This document shows, piece after piece, positions 10,001 to 21,900 of a DNA stretch of 64,000 nucleotides. Location of the stretch: contig CM074804.1 of NCBI GenBank assembly GCA_037447605.1, forward strand, positions 6,427,948 to 6,491,947, in the 5' to 3' direction. The notes beneath the pieces were generated by a model. It worked only from the letters and a program-made list of their open reading frames with translations, was not told the DNA's origin and did no database searches. The position numbers and the translations under genes were made by a program. The stretch's first letter is position 1, and the number at the start of each line of letters is the position of its first letter. This stretch comes from Zygnema circumcarinatum (taxonomy: Eukaryota; Streptophyta; Zygnematophyceae; Zygnematales; Zygnemataceae).

Positions 10001-12236
10001 AGCTTTGGAACATCACACCAACATCCCGGTCCTGAACCTTCACGCCTGTCATATCTTTATCATCAAAATAGATCTTGCCAGTTGTGGTGCTTTCAAGGCC
10101 TGCTATCATCCGCATGAGAGTAGTCTTGCCTGACCCAGATGTACCTGTAAGCCAATGGTTGCCGCCTGTCAAGAAACATTTCTAACAAAAAGGTGGAACC
10201 ATATGACGACCATAGAACTTTTCTTGTTGTTGTTTGGAAATTGAGTTAAACAGTTCGCTTGTTTTCGAAAAAACGGAACATTAATTCAATGCTTTTCCAG
10301 CTCCTAATCTGAGATATTTGCACCGTCAATCAAATTCGGTGAATTCATGTTATTTGTTGAACGTGGACTAGCATTAGCAGGTCATGGGCGCTGGGAACTA
10401 GTGTTGCCAACTGTACAATATCAGCAAAACTCACTTTACGACCACCAATTATCGCTGCTCATAAACAATGCCTTCGTCTTCTTTAACAAAAAAATCAAGT
10501 TTCATTTGCAATTGCATTTTCAGTTTCATTTGTGAAAAGACATAAAAAGGTCCTAGCACAAATCCTGCATATATTACTTCATTCCCAAAAATAGACGTCA
10601 TTAAAAGTTCAAAGAATACTACAAAGGATCTTCTCGGCCATATTGAAGCTGAACCACCAGTTGACAAATCAAAGTCCAGTGTCGACTGTACGATAAAAGA
10701 CTCACCCACAAGAGCCACCATAGACCCCGGCTCCACATTTACAGAAACATTGTGAACAACTTGTCGAGCTCCAACAGAACGAGTCACAAACTGGAGTCAA
10801 GCCATGAAAACGCACAATAAGTCAAACAAGAAAAACCGGCCACACTTCACCTCCTATCCACATGCACATCTAGTTAAGAGTAATCACTATGAGAGAAGTG
10901 GATAATTGCATAACAACCATTTACTGACCATAAGCTGATCTGATGAATGGCAAGAAACAACAAAAACTTTCTCTCAAATGCCTGAATCTCAACTGCCACA
11001 GGCATAAGGTACCTTCGCCCGAGGTTGCATTTCAAAATGAGTTGAGAAGCATGGTACAGTACGAAACTTTAACTAGAGGGTACGCAGAGCAATACTTGTC
11101 ATTTTGAGTGCTGGCTCACTGCATTTTCTGTGGGAATCTTCCATCAATCTGCTTCATTCTACCAGTGGGTACTAGCTGTGAAAGAAAGCAAACTGCCATA
11201 TCTGTTTCTTAAATTTATCCCCCTTCTCCTCAACTCATCCGATTTCAAATAAATCAGACTGTAATGTAAGGGTTTAAAAATGCTGTCAGCTTATACAAGG
11301 ATCAATTCAATAGAGTGTGGGCTGTCAAGCTTGGTCCACATAGGAGAATCTACTCACAGTTTTCGACACATTTTCCACTTTGATAGCTGTCGCTCCTTGC
11401 GAAGACAGCTCCTTCAGAACCTCCTCCCTCAATGCAGCGCGTTCATCTACCTCCGGAATGTATGGCGTCTCGTCCTCTTCCACCATGTCCTTGCTAAGTT
11501 CCCAGGGATTGGGAGGCAAAGTTAGAAGCTTCCCATTTTCTGTCTCTGCTCCTTCAGACTCCTCCTCCAACTTTCTCTCGTTTGTATTTCGAAATCCTAA
11601 GATATCACTCAGCTTGGTAAAAATAGCACGACAGCGCACACTGCGGCGAACGAATGAAGTGGATGAGTTTGGCGTGCTCGTATCTAATACTTTCCGAACA
11701 CTCAAGGGGTTGGCACTTAAAAATGTGGAAAATTCACTACTGGAGTACGAGGAGCGAGTTGTGGAATACTGAAAAGAGGCGGCTTTGCAAGTAAGAAAAC
11801 ACTGGGCATGGTCTGCATAAATGCTCTTTCGATGACTAGCGAGAGCAAAGGCTGCGTGTGGCAAGGAAAGTGAAACACTCTTGTGAATTAACCGGCTTGA
11901 AAGGACACACGTACAAGTAAACTCATTGCAAGCGGTGTTGCCACTGAAAGGAGCCCTCAGGCAAAGGCTGCTCTGCAAGCCAGCTGATCCTACTCCATTT
12001 CTTGCTTTCGCAGCTAAACAATGCGATTCACCAAGCCATAAGGAAATCTCGAGAGTACTTTGCCAACGGCACAGTGCATTGGAGGAGAGGGATCGAATGT
12101 GAGTGCGGGAAGGGCCACAACGCCCCCTTCGGTCTCGGTTCAAACAGCTCTTTTTCAAACCTTGGTTTTCCGAAAGAGCAAAAGGGCTCCTTTCTAAGCA
12201 GCCGCTGCTGACGGTTTGCAGCAGCTCGGCCGCCAT
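7069..12236 (-). CDS. SABC: Chloroplast sulfate ABC transporter ATP-binding subunit (CysA/SABC type)
   Basis: This is the predicted ATPase of the plastid-envelope sulfate permease, which imports sulfate for cysteine synthesis. Minus-strand exons are 12236-11358, 10790-10706, 10144-9918, 9633-9556, 9270-9088, 8567-8508, 8289-8224, 7883-7818, 7591-7490 and 7227-7069. All phases agree and give 634 residues. The first ~285 residues are Ser/Arg-rich and act as a long presequence; a transit peptide is inferred. The ABC domain follows: Walker [10 protein letters not shown] (about 322-330), Q-loop MFQSYALF, signature LSGGQ (424), Walker B LLLDEP, D-loop GALD and H-loop VTHDQ. A C-terminal TOBE-like region (about 548-634) has the CysA pattern 'VRPND'. 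The exon after 7490 uses a weak donor (GTTCGT), chosen because it restores the TOBE strand. ATG at 12236 is the first in-frame start with good context. CysT, CysW and the binding protein are not in the window. Codon use and introns argue against bacterial contamination. Confidence 0.93.
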
Positions 12237-13361
12237 GGCCGCAGGACGCTCACCACCTCCACCTCCCCCGCCCCGACGAGAGCGTGGGCGCAGGACGAGA
12301 CGCCATTGCAACCCGCGGCCATGGGCAGGCACCTTCCAATGGTGAATCGCCACGTTGGCACACTTGTCCACGTGGCTAGCCGCGTTTGGACAAGCGATCC
12401 GTTCGGGTGCCTCGCGTGCAGAGCACAGGTTGGACCATTGGACCAACCGTTGGATTCAATGGTTGGGAACCACTGGTTGCGACCCAGACGACCGTTGCCA
12501 ATGGTTGTCAACCATTGATGGCAAGTTTTCTTTTATTTACTTTTTTACAACAATTTAAGTATGTGAATTTTCAATGTGATGGGTAAAGCCCATTGCTTTC
12601 AAAGACTACAGAAGGTGAGTTCGAATCCATCAGATGACAGGTACAAAATTTGCTCTTTCACGGTCATAGTCAATCATGGGACTCCATTATCTGCGTCCAA
12701 TGGTTGCAAACCAACCATTAGCTTGGGACTGAACCAATCATTGCCGATGGTCGCAACTCAATGCCGTTGGTCGCAACTCAATGCCGTCGGGCCGAATCAA
12801 TCACCAAACCATTTGACGTCCAACCATTGCCATCCAATGGTTGTCGATCCAAATGGTCCAAGCTCTGTTAGCCGGGAGGGAGGGAGAGCGCTAAAGAGCA
12901 ACCGATACGCAGCCTGAAAAAAGTGGCGGGTACAGACTGAAACAAAGCGCCATGTACCGAGGGCCAACAAAGCTGTGCTGTACGAGTACCGTGCAGGATG
13001 ATTGCCAAGCCAAACTGAATCTCTCTCCCTTATGAACAAGACAGCGTCCTGCCTCCTTTTGTGACGTAGGGAGATAACTTATGTTTCTCAACGACTGGAT
13101 TAAGAAATTCCACACAATCATTTCATCCAGTCCACAAATTAATTTACAAAAACAAACACGTGACCCACAAGGGATATACCTGTCCAAGTGAAGGATAGAA
13201 AGAGGCTATTCTCGACTTTTATTCACCCATTTCTTCCAATTACTGTCCAAAACAGCGAACAACTACAGACACATTCAAATTTGAAAATTCCATAAAGCGT
13301 CAAGGTCATGGTCGGAGGTCAAGGTCGGAGCCCTAAATAGGCCCACGTCAACTCTGTCACT
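12237..13361 (-). promoter_or_regulatory. CysA upstream region with G-box sites and a dense CAACCATTG/CAATGGTTG array
   Basis: This lies between the CysA start and the 3' end of the BRO1 gene. It contains CCACGTTGG (12350) and CCACGTGG (12368), ACGT-core sites of the kind bound by plant bZIP factors. Two clusters (about 12418-12525 and 12690-12860) are built of variants of CAACCATTG and its complement. One is an inverted pair, CAACCATTG-5 bp-CAATGGTTG, near 12817-12840. Another is a direct repeat of TCGCAACTCAATGCCGT at 12770 and 12788. No ORF here looks coding. The transcription start is not defined. Confidence 0.5.
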
Positions 13362-16300
13362 TCACGGAACAAATACAAACTCCCGAATCGGAGTTGATTT
13401 CTTGTATGGTAATGCTTCCGCAATACTGGCGCCTTCAGGTATTGGGATTTCAGCTTCATGCGGTTCCTTATGGCGGTAAATATTGTCATTGTCATAGGTT
13501 ATGGTTTGTAATTGCTTCTGAAAAGCCTCTTCTTCCTTGGCATAGGTCGCCCTCCATTCAGCATCTCCTGAGAGGAGAAAAGCACATCGGATACAAACAC
13601 CGTTAGCAGTGCACAAGTTGCAAGGGCATTGCCTTCGCAAGTGGGCGAGCCCTCCAGCTTATCAAATAGTATATGTGGCTATTGCCGTATGGCCAAGCCA
13701 AGCCAAGCCATGCAATTGTCCTCGGAACCATTCCCGGTATTTCACTCGTACAGCTGATAGCAAGGACCCACCGTTCCTTCTCTTTAGTATGCTCCGCCTT
13801 AACCTCGGCTGCCTCACCTGGAATCTTAACCTCCTGAAGGCGCGCTTTAGCGGCGCGCAGCAGCACTAGAGCGACCCCAACCCCATTTTCTTCCGTATCC
13901 ACAGCGTTCTTAGCAAGCCATCGCCGCATCTTGAGCTCGTGCAGAGCTTTACTCACGTGCAGGTAACGCTGTCATACACTCCGTCCCACTGTCCTGCTGT
14001 CAGTTCTGAGAGTGGGGTACCATAGGTGTACTTCCAGCGTGTCTGGGAGTGCAAGAAATGGAGGCAATCCCATAATCAAGTCTCGAGGGGTTCACTCAGA
14101 CAGGAAAGTAAAACCTGGCGATCCTGGACCTACGGATGGTCAAAATCTGAAGATAAATATTCAAATTATCCATAAATGAGGACATTTTTTTTCAAACGCA
14201 AGCAAAGTGAACTCCTTCGCTCGTTCGATAACAGATATAGCATGAAGGTGGTCTTAAATCTCACCACGAACTTCTCTGATAGCTCACTCCACTCTTTTCC
14301 GTTGCTTCGTAAAATGTTGATGGCTTCTTCATATTTATCCAAGCAACCCTTATGGAGGCTGGCTAAAAGTCTAGGACTCTTGCCACTCTGCTCTGCCAAC
14401 TGAACAGCGATAGCCTGTAGAGGGAAAGCGAAAAGAATAAAGAGTTAGAAAGTAAGTTTCATCTATGGAAGTGCAAGCAAGAAGTCTTTGTATCTGTTAA
14501 AAACGGAAGGCAGACATGTAACGAGGAGGTCGGTGAAATACATAAAAGCAGTGAGGCAATCCTGTGTAACTTTTAGGACAAACAGAGAAAGATGCATGAA
14601 AACATTTCCAAGCATCCGTCCCAGCTGAATCACGACAACGCTCTGAAAAGTTCAGAGTTTACGACTTAAAAAATTGTTCTGAGCAACGAACAATCTAAAA
14701 AAGGGAAGTGGACAAAAAAATCGCATACAAACGAAGTGTAGATATCTCGTAAGACTCATGCAGGCTGCCAAGACTCCTTCCTAACCCAGTCAGACTCTTC
14801 TTGACGGATATGACATCTCAAACTGGCCAACACCTTTGAATGAATCCACCCCTTCACTTTGGTGGAGCCGTCCCTAGGGCAATCAACTTGTCATTCAAAA
14901 GCCAAACTTGTCTCTGCACGCGACCCATCGCCAAAGCGGAGGTCTGGTCCAAACCTGTGCCTCCCCTAGGCATATTTGCTTCCATGCTTCCGCCATGCTC
15001 GGCGCAGTCTCCACGGGCCGATTGTTCGCATTGGGGAGCACAGCTTTCAGAGGCTCCAAAACCTGCTTCTCGGCGTATTCGTACACTCCGGCCGCTTCCT
15101 GCAGACGCCGAATCGCTCCTTTTGGGTCTGGGGAGGTTGCAGGTTCATGCGGCATTACTTTAGCTTAGTTTCGCTGCAGAGCAATTGTTCTCTTCATTCA
15201 CGAACTACTAATGCAGCAGATAGATAGGTTAAGAGTGGACGAGAACAAAGAGAGGTGGCGTGGTGACAGGATAAGAAGCGGTAATTTAGGGCATAAAAGA
15301 GAGTGAACGCTGGCATAGGCGAGACAGGCAAAGGCTACGACTATAAGCAGCAGAATACGAATCTGACAAACCGACTGCTGTAGAATAGAATACACATCTA
15401 CGTGAAAAACTTAACCACCGCCTGCCAAATCCCTTACCAGTAAAGACCAACCAGCATCTGCTCCTACTTCATTAGCAGAACAAGCGTCACCATGCAAAAC
15501 TCGCAGCTTCCATATTTGGCAATTGTTCACCTGCATCGGCCTCCTCCATGGCGCATTCCCGCAGAAGAGCAGCGTAGACCGCCAACACCATGGCGTACTC
15601 GAAGCGGAGGTCATCGCAGCCGTGGAAGCGGGCCCCCCCCCATGCATTGCCATGGCTGCTGCCCCAACTAAGCGGCGAAGTCCATTCTATTTTAAGAGTT
15701 CGCCGCCAAAAGGACATTCGTTCGCTTTGTTGCACAGGTACCGCATACTCGATAAGGTTCTCAAGAATAGGAAGATATTTTTGTACTTTTTGAAGGTCCT
15801 GCACAAATAGGAACGAATGAATAAAGGACGGATAAATCCTGCCCGGAAAACGAACTCGTTTGGCTCCTCGTTGTAATATATCAAGTTTACAACCCCCCGC
15901 CTACCATTTTCAACAGCCTGAAAGAGACTCTAGGGTAAAATCGGACCTGCAATGAGCGCTCACTGACGCCGCCATGGACTTCCCGAGCAATGGCTTCCGA
16001 CAGTCGACTGCTGCCATTCAAAGCGTCTTCAAGTACCCTTCGCTTTGCTGTGAGCTCTCGCAGCAATTCAAGGGTGTTGGCATCTTTAGCGTGATAAAAT
16101 TTCTCATAGACCACCTGCTTAAAAATCATTCAAATGCTGACGTAAGCAACTTCTCCTGACACTCCTTCCGCCAATAGACGACTTTGCAAAATTGCGGAAT
16201 AGAGGGATGCGTGCTGGCCTAACGACTCTGTTCTTCTTGGTAAAAGCAAGATCACATTTCCTAGCAAAAAATGTACGTACTCAGAAACCTAAAGGTTTGT

Positions 16301-16404
16301 TACTTGGCACATGTTTAAAGTCCAATTAGAAGGTACAAAACGAGGAAACGAGCGCTTACATTTCCTGTTCGAAATTTTGCTGGTTCATGATACTGCAGCA
16401 GCAT
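13362..16404 (-). CDS. BRO1-domain protein, plant BROX-like
   Basis: This is a predicted endosome-associated BRO1-domain protein; in the wider family this boomerang-shaped helical domain binds ESCRT-III tails. Exons on the minus strand are 16404-16360, 16114-15947, 15798-15531, 15127-14955, 14414-14265, 13968-13818 and 13567-13362. They are phase-consistent and encode 386 residues, close to the usual length of plant BROX-like proteins. Features shared with that family include the N-terminus MLLQYHEPAKF, then 'NTLELLRELTAKRR', 'SEAIAREVHGG', 'DLQKVQKYLPILENLI', 'LRFEYAMVLAVYAALLRE', 'EAAGVYEYAE', 'ICLGEAQA' and a C-terminal 'IPIPEGASI'. There is no C-terminal CaaX box, unlike animal BROX. A separate small ORF lies only 216 bp upstream on the same strand. 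Confidence is high for the family and moderate for the exact acceptor at 15127 (a second AG lies nearby). Confidence 0.9.
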
Positions 16405-16620
16405 CGTTAACTCAGAGAATGAAGGCCCCTAATTTTTCACGGTGTTTACTTGGTTTCCGCCTCCTTAAATCCTAATCCCACCGTTGCTGTGATACTCTGA
16501 ACTGTGGACCTGAAGACGGCAGAACTGAAGATATTGATCGTTTCTGTTAGATGCCCGCCTCAGAAAGAGAACGAGAGGAAATCCGTCTATTTTCAGAATG
16601 CCCGCAGTATAATGCTACTC
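16405..16620 (-). other. Short spacer between the small membrane-protein ORF and the BRO1 ORF
   Basis: On the minus strand this 216-bp gap contains no ATG at all, although about three would be expected by chance. No TATA-like box or G-box is evident. The downstream BRO1 start has a favourable context (A at -3). This is compatible with one bicistronic mRNA rather than two promoters. Confidence 0.45.
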
Positions 16621-17741
16621 CTATTTCCCGGATTTGCTGAGCGTGCGCCTGTTCTCTTGCTGCTCAATCTCCATATCCCTCTTCGCAATGGCCTCGCGAA
16701 GGTACTCCTGCCATATTGCAGGAAAAACGACCATAAGTTGGCACCCTTGACAGTACAAATTTCATTCACTTTCACACTCATACACCATCCGCCTCGGAGA
16801 ATTCCAGTCGGAGCACCATAAAATTAAATCAATCAACTGAATTCATGACGCAGAGAGCTACTGCCAGCAGAAATTCAGAATCCTAAATTAACCGCGGAAT
16901 TGAGCAATGGTTCCTTATTACATCAATGATGAAAAGTAGCCAAAGCGCGAAACAGTGGCCACGTCAAGAAGGCTTGTTGCAGAGAGGACGGATGACAATA
17001 GTGACCAGGTTATTTTTCCTCCTTAGTCACTTGGAAGACCGGAAAATCAGGTTGTAAAGTAATGAGAGATAGAAACTGCGAGCTTGCTCCACAAGGAGTT
17101 AATGGAATGCAAACAGACGCTCACAATGAGGCACACCAGGTTACCACAAAAATGAACGGAATCCGAACATAAATTCGCCTCTGTCCATCTTTTGGTACAC
17201 TTGCGAAATTTAAAATAAGAAATTCAAGACCCAAATCTGGGATGCGCCGCATAGCAGGCTGTCTCTCATTAGTCTTAGCCCCTTATAGTGCCTACCATAT
17301 CAAAAAAGTCACTCAGTCAGCTCGCTCATAAAAACAAGCTTTCAGATAGAGTGATGTTCATCGCTCTGTCAACCTTGTTCTTCACATCTCTATTAAGATG
17401 GTAATCTGCGGTTATCCTTAGCTACAGCCTCGCAATGTTTCCCTTGTCAACTTGTAGATTACGGGAAATTTTTGGCAGTCTAATCATTGAGATCTTCTGA
17501 ACGCATTATGGCACATATTCTATATAAGACGGTTTCTAGGCCAAGCTAGATTAAACAGATTTAAACGTTGTTGGCATACTCGCTCCCCGGGAAGGAGTTT
17601 CATTTCAGCTCATTAAGAAGTTATGAGGCTATGATGACACACCTTGTGCCGAATTTCGAGGTGATGCAACACATAGAAGCCCAAAGCACCACCCGCTAAA
17701 GTGCCAACAATGATGGCAAAGTTTCCAACTGAAGTGGACAT
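16621..17741 (-). CDS. Small single-span membrane protein (61 residues), unidentified
   Basis: Exons 17741-17643 (33 codons) and 16707-16621 (28 codons plus TAG) join in phase 0 across a 935-bp GT-AG intron. An acceptor AG lies just upstream of the ATG, so there may be a further 5' untranslated exon. The N-terminal half is a hydrophobic, glycine-rich segment (about residues 5-25, including IIVGTLAGGALGFYVL), which predicts one membrane span. The C-terminal half is a charged amphipathic helix (EYLREAIAKRDMEIEQQENR). The layout resembles small organellar membrane-complex subunits, but I cannot name it. It is read in the same direction as, and closely upstream of, the BRO1 gene. Conservation testing is needed because the ORF is short. 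Confidence 0.6.
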
Positions 17742-18325
17742 GACTCCTGCCACACAAGGACAAAAGGCCAAAATTGCGCAGCGACTAAATCATTCAGAAC
17801 ATAGTAATGCGTGAAACACAAACTTATCAGGATAAGACTGGCATGAGAGAGCACGCGCGCAAAAAGAAAAAAACCAATCTGCCGATCTAGAGCTACTCAT
17901 TTACTTTCCAGCAACTACGGAGCACTCGACTCTGAATTCAGCTGCCGTCACCATCATCACCCACAAAAGGACACTAATCTCACGTTTCCCTTCCTCTTCA
18001 CCCTTAAATTCCAACGTTCCTGCTCTTCCCAAGAGTCAAATCCCTCCCTTTTCACTACTCACAAAGCACCAGCCACTCTACTCCTTCTCTCCTCTTCCTG
18101 ACCGCGCTCAGCGTCCCAGCAAAGACCCTCGGAACGACTCCATAGCAGCGAGCGTCCTGCAGGAGGGAAGCGCACCGAGCGAGCGAGCGAGCAGAGCGTA
18201 GCGTCTAGACGGACCCTCCCTCCCCTCCCGCGACACGGCACGGCGAGCTGGAGACAGGGGAAGGGAATTTTTCTCCCTCCCCCCCGTACGACACTGCAGG
18301 AAGGGAAGGGACAAGGGACGCACGC

Positions 18326-18363
<38 letters not shown>

Positions 18364-18980
18364 GAGAACTGGACCAACCATTGGAATGGCTACCAACCGT
18401 TGGCTACAATGACATTCAACCATTGCCAAAGGTCGAATCCGTTGGATTTCGTAGCTGCCAACCAATGCGACAATGCCAATGATTGCGAGTCTTGCGACCA
18501 CCCGGCGGTCACCGCGGTCGACGGCAGTGAGCCAGCGTGGCAGCAGTACTGTACGCCACCTGGTATTACGGCCAATCTCTGGCTACCATGTGGCGCCTCT
18601 CGATTTGAAAATGCTGTCGTGGCAGCCACGTTGGCTCCACGTCGGTGAAAATATGGGCCCCCAGGGACCCCGGAATTGCGTCGCACACAACGGTCGATGG
18701 AACCCCACGCGAATACGTACATGGAGCTGCAACATCACAGATAAGCGTTTCGTGCCACGAAGATTGCGCAACGGCGACCCAGACAGCCCCACACGTAGCC
18801 GATGCTGGCCGCTGCCGCTGTGAGCATGGAACGGCGAGAATCCGTTCGAATTCACGACATGGAGAGCTGGAGGAGGCGCTCAAAAGGCGGGGGAGCTGCG
18901 GCTCTAAGGTGAGGGCGTCGCCTCTCGCGGGAGGGCGAGCGGCAGAGGTGGGGGGGGCGCGGTGGCTCGCGGAGCCCGCC
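17742..18980. promoter_or_regulatory. Divergent promoter region between the small membrane protein and SAC3
   Basis: This region separates a minus-strand and a plus-strand gene. ACGT-core sites GCCACGTTGGC (18625) and CCACGTCGG (18637) lie 340-360 bp before the SAC3 start. A CAACCATTG-type cluster occupies about 18370-18440. C-rich tracts (CTCCCTCCCTCCCCTCCC near 18206) read as G-runs on the minus strand. No convincing coding region is present. Confidence 0.45.
18326..18364 (+). repeat. (GGCT)n microsatellite
   Basis: About nine uninterrupted GGCT units lie in the intergenic promoter region. It is directly followed by the CAACCATTG-type cluster. Confidence 0.95.
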
Positions 18981-21900
18981 ATGGTTGACGCTCGTCATCT
19001 GGGAGGGGATGCTGGGAGCTTCCCGGCAGCCATGGCTGCCTCTCCAAGACGAGTCTATGAAGGAGGCAATGAAGGAGACGGCGATCTTCTTTTGGTGGAG
19101 CCCGTGCGTGGTTCCTGTCCAGACATGTGTCCTGGTTAGCGCCTTCACGCACGCTCTGGCTCACTTCTTGGCCTTTTGTAGACCAATCGGGAGTAGAATG
19201 TTCTCTTGAATTGCGGGATGCAATCAGCATTGGCACTAACGACTAGGAACAAATTTTGTGGATTACAGAGCTATTTGTTCGTAGTTTCCCGTGTTTTTAA
19301 TTTGTTTGCAAAAAGAAGAGCAACAGTATATGCAGCGGGAAATTGCGGATACCGTCATTGCATGGCTTTCCGAAAGCGAGTAGGGAACATGACGTTGGAC
19401 TGGATGTTTGGTTGAAGAAACATCCCGTCGTCTGTTTGGGCTTTCCAAAGACCTTTTGCACGCCAAAAAATGCCAATTTTACTCTTTTCTAATGTGATCG
19501 TAATTGCGTGAAGTGAGCTAAAAGCATCATTCAGTCGTTATCTTATCAACAAACTCCAAGGCAACTTTGTTCGACATACTAATATTCGCCATCCTTGATT
19601 ACGGGAAAGAAGCTGCCTTATTTAAGGCTTCAAGACCAATAAAGTTGTAATCCTGATTGGAACAACTGTCGATGAAGTTGTTAGCTCTATTCTTGCCCTA
19701 TAATTGCTTTATAAGTGACCTCGTTTGTAAGCCAATACCTTCCACTGTAGGCTTGGCTTGCTGCCTCCGATAGCTTTACCATCTCCTTGTCCAGTCCTAT
19801 AGTAAGAAACTGCAAGCAATTAAATTGCAAAGCGCCAAGTCGTACAGCCTTCAAGGATGGTCGTTGCATAGCTCTGACAGCCCATGCACTTGTAGATAAG
19901 CGTGCAATTAAAAGCTGTCCCTCACCTCGTCTCTCTACCTTACCTCAGCTTTTTTAGGATGAATGTTGAGGCCATAGCTCCCATTTGCTTGTCCTTCACC
20001 TCCGCACAGATGCAATGGGCCGTTGAGGTGCAACGCTCATGGATTTGGGGCGTTTGCAGCACATGAAAGGGATGCCCGGGAGCGCGATGGAGCACTGGAT
20101 TCTTTTGAGCGCGTTGATGGGGATCGAAATCGAACCAGCACTAACTTGGCACTCAAGAAGGTCGTCCAATGCTTTCAATTAATCGAGTGCTATGTAAAGA
20201 GAACTAGGATACAATTCCGTCAATTCCGTACGTCTTTCTCTGTTTAACTGGAACACGTTTAGGGATTTGTTACTTCGATGAATGAATTCGCCGTTACGTC
20301 CATCTACTAGCTTGTGCAAAACATGGCAGATGATGATGGACCGCATTTACAGGGCTAGTTTGTGTGACTTAAATGGCTGATTTTGGATCCAAATGATTTT
20401 CTGTGGGTCTGCATCACAGTACACAAGAACTCCACAGCGATCAGCGGAATTCATACGGCCGCTGCCAATTCTAGAGCAGAGCATGGCCTATATGCGGTCG
20501 CTTCTTGATCGTCCATATGATGATGGAGAACTGTTGAGCCTTCATTCTTTCTTATGGGACCGCATGAGAGCTGTCCGAATGGATCTTCGGATGCAGCATT
20601 TATTTGGGCTCGAAGCCATTGCGATGCATGAACAGATGGTGAGACTTTCTCTTGCTTTCCATGTTCACCGTTTTTTGTTCTCATTGCCTTGCGTTACCGT
20701 TGGCATGTACGATTTTCTTTAAGCCCCTTGCAACCCAGACCATCACAGGCCGAATGCCTTCATGCTCTATTCCAGCACTGTATTTTCCATTTCAAGTTTC
20801 ACCTTTATTTCCTCCCTTAATGTGCTGGGTGATTTGGCCATTGCCGCGTGGGCGCTAATATCCTCCGTCTGGGCTTGTTGGAGGAAAGATTCGTTTCCAT
20901 ATCCTGGCCATGCATGAGCTTTGCGAGTACCCAACGGCAGAGGGCTTCGATGCGCATCTGAACATCGAACAAATGAACAAGGCGAGCGTTGACCTGTTTG
21001 AGATGTATGACGACCACCGCAACAGAGGCGAGCCGGTGGCTACTGAGTCTGAATTTCGTGGCTATTACGCCCTTCTTAAGATCGACCAGCATCCTGGATT
21101 CAATGTGAGTGTGCATCTGTTTTCTCGTCATTCTCCAACGCTTCTGCCCAAATACTTTTTGCCTATTACCGTTTACTGCAGCAATCTGACTCCTTCACCA
21201 TCTAGCATCTCCTAATGATTCCTCACCGTTTGATCATTCGCCAGGTTGAACCCGCTGAATTGGCCCGAGACCTCTCTCGCATGGCCCCCGAGATGCGCTC
21301 TTCTCCAGATGTCGTTTTTGCGCGGGAGGTTGCCAGGTTAGTTTTCTGTCCTCAGGTCTTTCTCTGGTCAGATTAGACAGCTTCATGGGAAGTATTATTG
21401 CATTAACACTTCTTTCGACATCTCGCTCTCATCTCTCTTTTTTGTACTGGTCTTCGTCGTTGTTTCTCATGTCGTCACTCTGAGCTTCGTTATACCCGCT
21501 TTCAATCGCTCGTTCAGTTTCTTCTGCTTGAGCGTCTATGTCGTTTAGTTCTCCTCCTTACCTTCATCCTTATAATATATAGGAGAGTATTTTGTGTGGA
21601 GCTCTAAAAGTCAAGGCAATGATACCTACGATGTTAAGATGTAACATATAATCCTGGAGGTTCTGCTTTGAAAACATTTTTTGTTCTACTCACTCTGTGA
21701 TTTTTCTTCCAACGTGCGCTGGAACAGAGCCACACGGTCTGGCAATTATGCCGCGTTCTTTCGTTTGGCTCAGAAAGCTACTTACTTGCAGGCGTGTCTC
21801 ATGCACGCTCACTTTACCAAGGTGTGTCGATATCACCGTTTGTACTTTCCGGATTGATCTCCGAGTTGGTCAAAGGCTCAAAAGGCTCCACTCCTGATTT

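Noticed and set aside
7069-12236. Bacterial contamination or horizontal transfer as an explanation of CysA
   Set aside because: Nine spliceosomal introns, a presequence and eukaryotic promoter DNA are present, and the known plastid ancestry of CysA explains the bacterial character.
12590-12650. tRNA-like B box (GAGTTCGAATCC) upstream of CysA
   Set aside because: The flanking bases do not form a T-stem, no A box or anticodon arm fits at the right distance, and the surrounding short stem is too weak for a tRNA.
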